A DNA stretch of 64,000 nt. Source: Parelaphostrongylus tenuis. Lineage: Eukaryota; Nematoda; Chromadorea; Rhabditida; Metastrongylidae. The stretch lies in contig JAHQIW010004447.1 in assembly GCA_019055375.1 (NCBI GenBank), positions 62,001-126,000 on the forward strand, in the 5' to 3' direction. Under the pieces are notes generated by a model. It saw only the letters and a list, made by a program, of their open reading frames with translations. It was not told where the DNA came from and did no database searches. Shown piece after piece: positions 1 to 23,054 of this stretch (its first letter is position 1; every line of letters begins with the position of its first letter). Position numbers and translations under genes: made by a program.

Positions 1-1042
1 ATTAGAATCTACATATAACTCCCGCAGTGATTCCAAGCATCCCATTTCAGCCGGCTAAAAAATAATGATTTCCTAGATTGTTACTCCGAAAGCATTTTCC
101 ACCTACACTGCCCAGTAGCTATTAGCATTCTTGGGTCAAAGTAACGAGCAAGCATTAACTCACTAGCTGATCCAGTTCATTCTGACCAAGATCAATGATT
201 TGTAAATTCTTTAGAAGCGTGATACTAGCTGGAAGTGAACGAATCAAGTTGTCACGAGCTTCCAGTGATCGAAGATTGATCAACTGTCCTATATCCACTG
301 GTAATTGGGTTAGTGATACATCATTTAGACCAAGATGCGTCAATGAGACGCAATGTGCTATTGCTTCCGGTAACCTAAAACTCAGTTAAATGAACATGAC
401 ATTGAAAAGAAATAATCAGAGCACACTATCACACTCACCTCGTAATTGGGTTTGAGCTCAAATCTAAAATCATTAGCATTCTACATTCTTTCAGCTGTTC
501 CGGTAGATCGGAGATATCTGGAAGAAATACATCTTCATAAAAAAATTGTAGGCAAAGTAAAACTGAAGAACTTGCCATTTCTGCTAAGATTTAGCTCTAT
601 AAGGTTGCATAAAGAGGCTATTTCGGGTGGGACACAAAAAATATCATTGTCGCTGAGATCCAACAGACGAAGCTTCGTAAGTCGAAATAGAGTCTAAATG
701 AAATTTCTCAGGACTACGGTACAAAAGCGACTCGACCTACGATCTAAACCACGTATCACACGTTCGAAGATAAAACTAAGATAGCGTAGTAACAAATTCA
801 GAACCTTCGGTAATTCCTTAATGTGATTCATCGCCAACAACAGTTCTTCAAGTCCGCGATAACGATCGATGTCATGAGGTACGGACTGAAACGGTTGTGA
901 CTATTCTACAGGAGATTAAAAACAAAAACCAATCGGATGATACACCCATACTCTCACCACATACCTGGAGATTATTCTGTCGGCGATCAAGTGAATCAAT
1001 TTGACGGTTACATGCCAACGGAATACAAAAAAACGATGGCAT
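1..1042 (-). CDS. let-413: let-413/Scribble-family LAP protein, N-terminal part (runs off the left edge)
   Basis: LAP proteins (LET-413, Scribble, Erbin) are cytoplasmic scaffolds of the basolateral cortex that set epithelial polarity and junctions; they carry N-terminal leucine-rich repeats and usually C-terminal PDZ domain(s). Exons seen, in minus-strand order: 1042-965, 885-805, 693-576, 517-439, 374-164 and 54-1, giving about 207 residues in one continuous frame. The start MPSFFCIPLACNRQIDSLDR followed by RRQNNLQ matches the LET-413 opening, and about seven LRRs follow with phrases such as GLNDVSLTQLP, SLEARDNLIRSLP and DLGQNELDQLPAEMG. Donors are GTATGT, GTTCTG, GCAAGT (a GC donor), GTGAGT and GTGAGT; all phases agree. 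The start at 1042 is the ATG that gives the conserved N terminus. A trans-splice acceptor may be the TTAG near 1070, but this is weak. The remaining LRRs and any PDZ lie outside the window. Confidence 0.93.
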
Positions 1043-1859
1043 GATACCCCGTCCGAGGGCACGCACCCTAACCAGTATTTGAAAGCTTCAAATGATGAAG
1101 CGAAAACACGAGAGTACTGTGAGTTCTGCGCGAGCTCGAGACCTAAAAAGGGAGAAAAAAAAAGAATAAGCAGAATCAAAGGCAAAAAAACAAGAAAGAA
1201 CTCTTATCTAAACAAACATACAAATAGTAATCAGCTACTAAGCAATCATAGAAGAAAAACGTCGAATCGCTAGTGAGAACAAATCGAAATGGTTGTCTAA
1301 ATTATGAAAGGCTGAAAAGATGCACAAACTATACGAATGTGAACAATCAATCGAAAGTGAGCTTCTAACGAAGACATTCTAAGAAATTCAAAGACAAAAA
1401 ACCTCAAAAAATATTTATTTTACAACTAAAATACACTCTGCTACTACTAAGTATTACTAATGAAGCATCGCTACTACCTACGCCGTAAATCCCACAGCAG
1501 AGCACTATGATCTACGCCATTCTAACTAACTGGGTAACCTATTCAGTCCAGACACGCTATATAAAACGACGAGAGGTAATTTTGCTTTTCAATAAAACAA
1601 ATATGCTCGTGCCACTTCACCAAATAATGCGAAAAAAAAAAGCTTATAATCCATGCATCATTGAGTAGATAGGAAATAAATCAACCCAGTGTAAAAGTAC
1701 AAATTTTAACGGTCTTTTCTCGGACATGGCCAAGTTTTCTCTTCATCTTCACTATCGACGTTTTTATCTCGACAATCAAAAATCAATGAACAATTTCATT
1801 AACTGGTTTGCGATCTCAGAACAGCTGGAAATGTTAGTGATCGTCGACAATTAACCTTC
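1043..1859. other. let-413 upstream region, no gene seen
   Basis: AT-rich sequence upstream of the let-413 start. It should hold the leader and promoter, but I recognise no defined element. The open frames over 1001-1273 are short and A-rich, with no coding signal. Confidence 0.5.
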
Positions 1860-3900
1860 TGACTTTCACAGACCGATTCCCAACTACGATACACAACATT
1901 ACAACTAAAATGCAAGCTTCCACATAGTTCTTAGTAGTGTCCTCGGTTTATCCAACTTTGATGCAACGACACGCACAGTACATCTAAAACGTAAGCTTCC
2001 ATATAGTTATTGGTAGTGTCGTCGGTTTATCCAACTACTTCGGTTGACCCAACTATTTCGATGCAACGACACGCAACAGTACATCTAAAACGTAAGCTTC
2101 CATATGGTTATTGGTAGTGTCGTCGGTTTATCCAACTACTTCGGTTGACCCAACTATTTTGATGCAACGACACGCAACAGTACATCTAAAACGTAAGCTT
2201 CCATACGGTTATTGGTAGTGTCGTCGGTTTATCCAACTACTTCGGTTGACCCAACTATTTTGATGCTAACGACACGCAACAGTACATCTAAAACGTAAGC
2301 TTCCATATGGTTATTGGTAGTGTCGTCGGTTTATCCAACTACTTCGGTTGACCCAACTATTTTGATGCAACGACACGCAACAGTACATCTAAAACGTAAG
2401 CTTCCATATGGTTATTGGTAGTGTCGTCGGTTTATCCAACTACTTCGGTTGACCCAACTATTTTGATGCAACGACACGCAACAGTACATCTAAAACGTAA
2501 GCTTCCATATGGTTATTGGTAGTGTCGTCGGTTTATCCAACTACTTCGGTTGACCCAACTATTTTGATGCAACGACACGCATCAGTACATCTAAAACGTA
2601 AGCTTCACATGATTATTGGTAGTGTCGTCGGTTTATCCAACTACTTCGGTTTACCCAACTATTTTGATGCAACGACACGCAACAGTACATCTAAAACGTA
2701 AGCTTCACATGATTATTGGTAGTGTCGTCGGTTTATCCAACTACTTCGGTTGACCCAACTATTTGATGCAACGACACGCAACAGTACATCTAAAACGTAA
2801 GCTTCACATGATTATTGGTAGTGTCGTCGGTTTATCCAACTACTTCGGTTAACCCAACTATTTTGATGCAACGACACGCATCAGTACATCTAGAACGTAA
2901 GCTTCACATGGTTAATGGTAGTGTCGTCGGTTTATCCAACTACTTCGGTTTACCCAACTATTTTGATGCAACGACACGCAACAGTACATCTAAAACGTAA
3001 GCTTCACATGGTTAATGGTAGTGTCGTCGGTTTATCCAACTACTTCGGTTGACCCAACTATTTTGATGCAACGACACGCAACAGTACATCTAAAACGTAA
3101 GCTTCACATGATTATTGGTAGTGTCGTCGGTTTATCCAACTACTTCGGTTAACCCAACTATTTTGATGCAACGACACGCATCAGTACATCTAGAACGTAA
3201 GCTTCACATGGTTAATGGTAGTGTCGTCGGTTTATCCAACTACTTCGGTTTACCCAACTATTTTGATGCAACGACACGCATCAGTACATCTAGAACGTAA
3301 GCTTCACATGGTTAATGGCAGTGTCGTCGGTTTATCCAACTACTTCGGTTTACCCAACTATTTTGATGCAACGACACGCAACAGTACATCTAAAACGTAA
3401 GCTTCACATGGTTATTGGTAATGTCGTCGGTTTATCCAACTACTTGGGTTGACCCAACTATTTGATGCAACGACACGCAACAGTACATCTAAAACGTAAG
3501 CTTCACATGGTTAATGGTAGTGTCGTCGGTTTATCCAACTACTTCGGTTGACCCAACTATTTTGATGCAACGACACGCTACAGTACATCCAAAACGTAGC
3601 CTTCCCCATGGCACTTAGTAGTATCATCGGATTAATATGCAAATCCACGCTATTTGTGTCTTCCTAAGTGATTAAGACCTTGAGGGGCCGACCACTCAAC
3701 ACCAAAAAGAAACAGCATAAATCCGCCTTGAAGATAAGAAAAGCCGACAACACTTCTAAGATCTGGAAGCCTACATTCTCAGAAATGTTGGATGTCGTCG
3801 CATTAAAATAGTCTGATAAACTCGACGACACTACCAAGAACTACATGGAAGCTTGCATTCTAGATCTAATACTGCGCGTCGTAGTTGAGATCGGGTTTGT
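1860..3900. repeat. Composite element: satellite array between inverted arms
   Basis: The left edge at about 1860-2010 and the right edge at about 3720-3900 are diverged inverted copies of one another. On the left one reads CAACTACGATAC, then ATGCAAGCTTCCACATAG, then TTCTTAGTAGTGTC. The reverse complement of the right edge reads CAACTACGACGC, then ATGCAAGCTTCCATGTAG, then TTCTTGGTAGTGTC. The arms are themselves diverged monomers of the array between them, so the array seems to have grown inside an older inverted-repeat element. No transposase frame is present; short open frames across the array are by-products of the repeat. Confidence 0.75.
1991..3596. repeat. Tandem satellite, about 16 units of 99-102 bp
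   Basis: GTAAGCTTC recurs at 1991, 2092, 2193, 2295, 2396, 2497, 2598, 2698, 2797, 2897, 2997, 3097, 3197, 3297, 3397 and 3496, with a last one degraded at 3596. Each unit holds a HindIII site and the phrases AGTGTCGTCGGTTTATCC, CCAACTACTTCGGTTGACCC and GCAACGACACGCAACAG. Units before 2598 carry CTTCCATATGG and those after carry CTTCACATG, so two subfamilies lie in blocks. A block starting at 2797 (variants TTAACC, CATCAG, TAGAAC) recurs at 3097, which points to duplication of a roughly 300-bp three-unit block. Confidence 0.95.
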
Positions 3901-5150
3901 GGAGGTCAAAAAATTAATATGAGCTCATCGAGCTGCGCGGCTTTTTTCAACAGTAATGATAACAATACTGAGAAGTAGTAATGAGTTTGATGCCAAAACT
4001 GTGATGCTACATAAGAATGCCGCCCCGATTAGGTGCCGACGTATTTTGGGTTACAAAAAAAGCGAAATTATTGGTTTGCTTAGCTGCCGAAGACCTCCCT
4101 CCTTAGCCCAACGATCATCAATTCGTCCAATAATGCCCAACCATAGCAAATTGGACTTTATTTCATTATTGCTTCGATGAGAGAGTAATTAGTAGAACTC
4201 GAAACATTTGCAAATGAATGCGTATGCCGTATCATCCATGACGTCATCACTCATTGTACAATGTCGAAGTCACGATAAGAATGAACATCAAACAAAGTAA
4301 CGAGAGAGTCTTAGATCAATACTCGAGTAAAAAAAAAAGAAAAGAAAAACGGAATTACGTGATGTGTCAGTCATGTGATCTTATCGGAAAAATTCCTACC
4401 AAACCAATATATGCAAATCATGTACGAGACAAGAAAAAGAAACTGCATATGAAAGATAAAAAAGACGAGAAAAATCCTAATTTTCTTCCCAGAAAATAGA
4501 AAATAAATTGAAAAGGGACAAAAGTAAAACGAAAAAAAAAACTCTAAAACGCCAAAGAGTAGAAGCCGATTACGGTACCACTGATGATCTCTAGGAATTT
4601 GAAAATAAAGCAAAGGCGCCAAAACAGCTATTTGAATGGGAGATTTTTTTCATAAATCTCTCTTTACCTTATTTCTTTGGAAAAATACCTCTCGACTCAG
4701 ATCGAGCAATTCAGAATCCTCAAATGTCAAAATTTTTCCCAAGGAACGTCGCCATCAAAGAACTCTCTTATCTTTCCTCAGGAATTGAGAACGTAGATCA
4801 ATTAAACGATTTAAATTTCTCTCTTATATTACGAAATCCACAGTCATCAAATCCGTAAATAATCGACGTTCAGCAGGAAAAAAAAAAGAAAACCACCTGT
4901 ATAAATTGCGACTACGAGATCAAAACGTCGTCGATCGATCGACGATAGATCACAAAAAATCGATCATGAGACCATTCCTATGGACAAATCCACTACCGCA
5001 TCTACGTAGATCAAAAGTTACTCAAAGAAAAAAAAACCGAATAAATCTTGGTTGAGAGTAAGCATGATGCTTAGAACAGTGCAGTGAGTGCAGCGCTACG
5101 CTAACCATTCCCTTAATCAATAATTGGAGGTATGCAAGGTCAACGCCGAC
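3901..5150. other. AT-rich intergenic stretch, no gene seen
   Basis: It contains A-rich runs at 4328-4350 and 4520-4545 and short open frames with low-complexity Lys-rich translations. I see no splice-linked exons, RNA genes or clear repeats. Confidence 0.45.
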
Positions 5151-5203
5151 CTCCCTCGGGAAACACTGATGTTCTGGGTCATTGACGACAACGACGACCC
5201 CCC

Positions 5204-5280
5204 ATGCACACACACCACACACACACGCATACACACGCACATACACACGCATACACACCGTACATACACGTACGTCTATA
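5204..5280. repeat. (CA)n-type microsatellite
   Basis: Imperfect CACACA and ACACGCAT tracts alternate purine and pyrimidine. Open frames of His, Thr and Tyr (plus) or Val and Cys (minus) read through it and are not genes. Confidence 0.9.
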
Positions 5281-5635
5281 CGCACTTGAATATGCATAAT
5301 TATAGGTATGACGCACGTACGACAGGGAAAACCTCAGCTGAACGATCAAATCCCAGAAAACTATGGACACTCTGGACAGTAAAAACTACCGCTGGAAGTG
5401 CTTTATCCATGAAAATACGGCTCCATGATCAGCTCAGAGATATCTGGACTTCTCTAATAGATCCACAACTGCGACTTTACTTGAATTGTGACCTCCCTAA
5501 GTAATTTACTTTACTCCTTTCCTACTCCTTCTTCATCCCTTTCTACCCCCCTTTCCCTTAACCCTCGAATACGACTGTACAACCGAAATCTAAGAAGGTT
5601 ACCACGCTACGGTACTGATATCATATCATGATATA

Positions 5636-5745
5636 CGCGTATACACATCTAACCAAACATACATGTGTACGTACAAATATGTGTGCACGTGTATCCACAT
5701 GTACAGACGTGTGTATACATGTGTGCACTGTATATATCCACGCGA
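5636..5745. repeat. TGTGTA/CATGTG-rich simple repeat
   Basis: Degenerate alternating purine-pyrimidine tract with repeated ACATGTGTAC and TGTGCACGTG phrases, between let-413 and the GPR107-like gene. Confidence 0.8.
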
Positions 5746-5841
5746 CACATCAACGGTATACACCGGCTTATAGCGAATAAAAATCAGCTATTAAAGAGTA
5801 AATCGCCAAAAAAAATAAATATAAATGGATTTTAGAAAGGA

Positions 5842-6119
5842 TTACGGGTACGGAAGTATGAGCGGGGTGGTGGTACCAATAAGAGACTGGCGTAGGGGGG
5901 TGGCGCTGGTGGCGGTGGCACAGGGATGAACCGTCACGTCAGTCGGCTTGTTAAAGGGACGCGCCCGCTTAGGTGGGCCCCGAAAGGATATCCTGCGCTC
6001 TGTATCTTCCTCGGATCGAGACCTGGGAGGCTTAAGCTTCAAGGGTTTCCGAGGGATATCTTTTCTAGAAAAGCTTTTGTTCGTGATTATCTTGCTTTTA
6101 GTGTTTTTACCAAGTCATT
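5842..6119 (-). other. GC-rich open frame, possible terminal exon of an unknown gene
   Basis: The frame is open for about 92 codons from a TGA near 6120 to a TAA at 5842. It is markedly more GC-rich than its surroundings. The translation is basic then Thr/Pro-rich, including RSRSEEDTERR, FRGPPKRARPFNKP and ATATSATPLRQSL. A good acceptor, TTTTCTAG, lies at about 6065-6072 on this strand. I recognise no domain and found no partner exons. It could instead be GC-rich promoter sequence between the divergent let-413 and GPR107-like genes. Confidence 0.25.
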
Positions 6120-6429
6120 TGAATATTCTGGTGTTGATTGATTATCGATCATGCCGTTCATTGATTTTGATCTCGGACGTAGATCACAGAATGGTAGCAC
6201 TATTGGGATTCTTCGATGTAGTAAGAAATGTGAAGCATTTGTTTTGTTACACCCCTTTTTCGATGTACAGTGTCGCTCTATGGACTATCGATTGAGAAAT
6301 GCTAATCGATAATGCTAAGTCGGCAGCAGCGCGTGCGCTAATCGTCTCATATCGCTTGTTTACACTGCGATTTAGCAAACCCCCTTCAGAACTCACTCGC
6401 CCCATCACTACTAACAAGCGATTCAATCA

Positions 6430-19223
<12,794 letters not shown>

Positions 19224-19255
19224 CCATTTAGAAAAAGCGTAATGTCTGCGTCCTA

Positions 19256-19261
19256 AATAAA
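19256..19261 (+). terminator. Polyadenylation signal AATAAA
   Basis: Canonical AATAAA 33 bases after the stop codon of the GPR107-like gene. Confidence 0.6.
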
Positions 19262-19489
19262 CGCTAACGCTATCGCGATTGGCGGATTTTACTCTATATG
19301 GGTATCATAGCTTTTTGTTGTCTTATTCTTCCACCATCTTCGACCAAAGTAACCCATCCCTGTATTAAAAAACCACAATAACTCTCCCTAAATCAAATTG
19401 AAATGAATTCTCTACTCACCCCAATGTAATTCTTAATAGCATTACTTTATCTGTTTTTTTCCTCAAATTATTTATTTTTCGGTTCTTTG

Positions 19490-20475
19490 TAGTTACCAAG
19501 GGACAAAAGCAAAACTGATCTCATTTGCTGGAGGAACTTTCTGAGGAGTGTTAGTATTCATTTCAAAACCTCAATTTTCTGCCTACAGCCCCACGTCGCC
19601 GGATTTGAAGGCAGCTTTTTTTTGTTGACGTTGCTGCAGAAGGAGATTTCTCGCTTTACAGACGCGCATATCTTGCCGGGATTATTTTTTTCTCTGGACT
19701 ATCGATTATCTTTCGATACCGTAATCGTTTCTGATTCCAACGTTGTGCTTATATCCTGAGAAGACCGTTTTTTTTGCAACGTAGCAGGTACAACAAGTTG
19801 AATTCGCATGAGTGAGCAAGGGGGTCTCGCGATAAGGCGACAACGTTAAATGATCAACACGTCATCGAAAGTGAAGCCACGCGCGTGTGGAGCGGCCCAG
19901 TAGAACGGTGGGGACTCTGCGCGCGCGTGAAGCGGCTCAGTTGAACGATGGGGCCGACGCGCGCATGAAGCGGCCCAGTCGAACGTGGGACCGCCGCGCG
20001 TGAAGTGGCTGCTTCTCGCGTTGTCCCACGCTCAGTTGGGCGTTTCGCGCGCAGCCTCACGTACGATGGCGCGGTATTCATCAATTTTTCGAGCGTATAA
20101 ACGTGTAGAGAGGTATCTCGTCAGCAGTTCACATGATCCTCTCATGCATAGGCAGTGAATTGGCCAAAGAGCCGCTTGCTCACAAATGCGATTCCAACCT
20201 ATTTTACCTGTGCGTCGCAGAGAAACGGTCTTTTTGAGATATAAGCACAGTGTTGGAATTGGAAGCGATTGCGCTATCAAATGATTACTAATAGTCAAGA
20301 AAGGGCTCTGGGCAGCGATAAATTTTTGAAAACCAGCGACGTGGGGTACGGCCTCAATTCTCAGCTTTCGGATGGTTGCTAACACCTCTGTGAAAAGTTC
20401 CTCTCCAGTGAAAAAGATCGGTTTTTCATTTTTACCCTCATGACCAAGTAACACCTTTCTTTCTACTAGTTGCGA
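19490..20475. mobile_element. Long-armed foldback element, family F1 (copy d)
   Basis: Arms at about 19495-19800 and 20160-20470 pair (AAAACTGATCTCATTTGCTG with the inverse of AGTGAAAAAGATCGGTTTTT, and CTACAGCCCCACGTCGCCGG with the inverse of CCAGCGACGTGGGGTACGGC). The roughly 200-bp centre (19860-20060) is very GC-rich with short direct repeats around GAAGCGGCCCAGT. The 161-codon minus frame at 20032-20517 is arm sequence, not a gene. Confidence 0.85.
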
Positions 20476-20869
20476 TGTAATTTCCATTTGAAATGCTTGA
20501 TCTGTTCCTTCCGTCACAAGCTAAATTATCAATGACTTGATGGATTTGTTCAGTATGTTTGCCTATCATTAGGGGAACCAGCATTGTATATAGATGTATT
20601 CGATAAAAGTACTGTTTCATTGTCTGATATTTGAAAATAGTTTTCGAAACTAATATATCTTACGATGGCTCATGTTGTCACACTTCTTGTACTTTTTTTT
20701 GGGAAATACGTGTCATTGCCCACTTTCCTTTGCATTAGACCATCTGTTTTTTTTTTTTTCAATCCAGATCTAACCTCTGAGCTACTTACACCTTCGTACT
20801 CTCTTGACATTATCAGATAATTGATGCTGGACACAACATTTAATGAGGTAAGATGTATGATTTAGATGT

Positions 20870-21260
20870 ATTTTCTGAGCCTTTCATGAGGTCTTTTATA
20901 AACATTTATACAGTGCAGTACATGTGTTTCGGATTTTCAGCGTCTTCACTTGCACGATACCTTTGGTCTGAGCCAGTCTCTTTCGTGGAAGAACTCCTTT
21001 ACTATTAATCACTGCAATGTCCGGTGGTTATGTTACTGGACATGCAGTGCTATGTTATCTCTGTCATGTGTGAAGTGAATTTTCACATCACACACGGCAG
21101 TGTAACATGTTCGTCGACGGCTCCTCTAAGTAAGGGGGCCTCCACTGTAACGGATTGGCTCAGACGAAAGGCACCGTGTGACTGAAGAGGCATCAAGTCC
21201 GAAACACATCTATTGTACTGCATAAGTGCCTATAAAAGATCTTATGAAGCGCTTATATAT
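20870..21260. mobile_element. Foldback-type element, family F3 relative
   Basis: The left arm holds ATGAGGTCTTTTATAAACAT and GTACATGTGTTTCGGA. The right arm holds the inverse forms TCCGAAACACATCTATTGTA and GCCTATAAAAGATCTTATGA. The arms are about 110 bp with several mismatches, and the loop is unique sequence with no coding frame. Confidence 0.75.
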
Positions 21261-21609
21261 ACTTTGCCAGATGACATTGTTTCAAGCGAGGTCTGAAAAA
21301 GCAACCGATCATGAAAGAATACTGTTTACTTGTTGTTGCTCGGGTAGAACACGACAAAAATAGTGATAACATCGGTGATACGAGAGATATCTCTTTATCT
21401 GGTCTTTATCTTATACCCTAATCCCATTGAGTTTGCATTAGTCTTTCATTGTATCATGAAAGTCACTTTTGGTAGGGTGAGTTAGCAAATTTGTCTTCGT
21501 TTTTCAGCCTTGTCTTTGTCTAGAACTTTTGTGAAAACTCAATCGGAACGATAATCTTCATATAACCTATTGAGCCTCACCTTTTTCGGTTCCACAGAAT
21601 ATGCACCGA

Positions 21610-21800
21610 GACGGACGCACACATATATCGCACTCGAGACGGATTTGAATATATGTATGTCTGTATACATGTATGTGTACGCGTATATAAGTACGAGTAC
21701 ATACGTGTATGTGCACGTAATGTGTCGCAGTCGAAGCGGGTGAATATGTATACATATGTATGTATATATGTGTGCACATATAGATCTGTATACACATATG
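21610..21800. repeat. (ATGTGTAT)n-like simple repeat
   Basis: Degenerate TATATGTATGTCTGTATACA and ATATGTGTGCACATATAG tracts. Long His/Tyr/Thr-rich frames on the minus strand are artefacts of it. Confidence 0.85.
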
Positions 21801-21879
21801 TGCGTGGATATGTGAACTGATCGGGAAGAAGACTTCTGTATTCCTGAGAGTAGAGTAGAACTCATACTGAACGATGCGG

Positions 21880-23054
21880 ACTACTGAATTTGCATTACAT
21901 AAGTTATAGAATAGGTAAATAAGCTATACGGCAAAAAAGCTGCGTCATTTATGATACACCGCTGCTGATTCGTCCGAAATGCATGCTCCATTTATGGTGC
22001 TTCTCAGCACTAACGGGTTAACGAATTTGGATCAATGTCGCATTCTTGAGGGATGAATCGACTTGGAGCGTTTATTGATACCATCTCTCTATACATATTT
22101 GTGATTGTTATCGCATTCTAGACAATATCGGTTGATTGTTAGAACGCGTTACCAGAAGAAGATATCCTTCCACTTTTCACCTCCAAACAAACGTATCTCG
22201 GGTGACAGTGTACTCTATGAATTGAATTAGAAGCCATAAGATTACGATATCTTAGTTGACAGTCTTCAAGTGTTCATTATCCATCAAGGCTTTAATACTC
22301 AAATTTTCTAGCGTCATTTTTGTCGGGGCTCATTTCTGGAGTGGCGAAGCGATGAAACAAGTTAGATTTTGTCGATAATTACACGGTAATGTTACCGAAG
22401 TCTTCTATAAACGACTACCTCGCTCGTTATGAACTTCTAAGTTGTGGAGGTTGTATTGATACTTGTTCAATCATAGTTAATGTTATAAGATTGAATATAG
22501 CAATTTTTCGTCTTCTATCACAGTGGTAATGCCTCATTGCGTCCATTAGGTTTTCCAGTTTCCTAAGTCGTCGAGTTGATCGACTGTCCAAAAACTGAAA
22601 TCTTCGCAACTAGACTGTAAATCAACGAGATGCGTAGTTGGCTTAACAGCTTTTGTCCGACACTATTATGACATCTCTTTGCATTCGACTGTTTTGAAGA
22701 CCTCGCTCAGAACAATACATAATTTGATAGCATTTCTTGAGCTTTTCGTTAGGTCTGTTGCCCTTATCCTGCGCTAGACACCTTTCTCGACATTGCAGCC
22801 TCATCATTGGCACTGTGCCTTTCGCTTCAGCAAATTCTTTGCAGAGGGATTTACCCTCTAGATAAAGAGGAATCGACGCCGAATTTTTTGGATCACCGCA
22901 TGTGAGGTGACGAAATTCCCTGACATTGCAACGGCGTTCGATCGACCGCTTATGGCCGGTAAAATGAATCGTACCTATACAATCGACGGTTTTTATACCT
23001 GGTTCAATACGTGATGAATCTTATTTATCGTTCATACGTGATTTTTTGGTTTAG
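21880..23054. other. Region upstream of the TMCC exons
   Basis: The first recognised TMCC exon starts with a splice acceptor, so at least one 5' exon is expected here or in the repeat-rich stretch before it. I tested candidate exons at 22060-22130 and 22858-22905; none ends in the required phase. Confidence 0.4.

Noticed and set aside
2516..3400. Four 61-codon open frames in the tandem array
   Set aside because: They are the same repeat monomer read in one frame; no splice, start context or domain, and the frame is a property of the unit.
1991..3596. Possible CRISPR-like array
   Set aside because: Units are contiguous with no unique spacers, the host is eukaryotic, and no cas-like gene is present.
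5124..5504. 126-codon plus frame
   Set aside because: Its middle is the CA repeat; the flanking parts show no domain and no splice support.
20032..20517. 161-codon minus-strand frame, the longest in the window
   Set aside because: It lies wholly in the right arm and core of a foldback element; matching sequence occurs in the other F1 copies.
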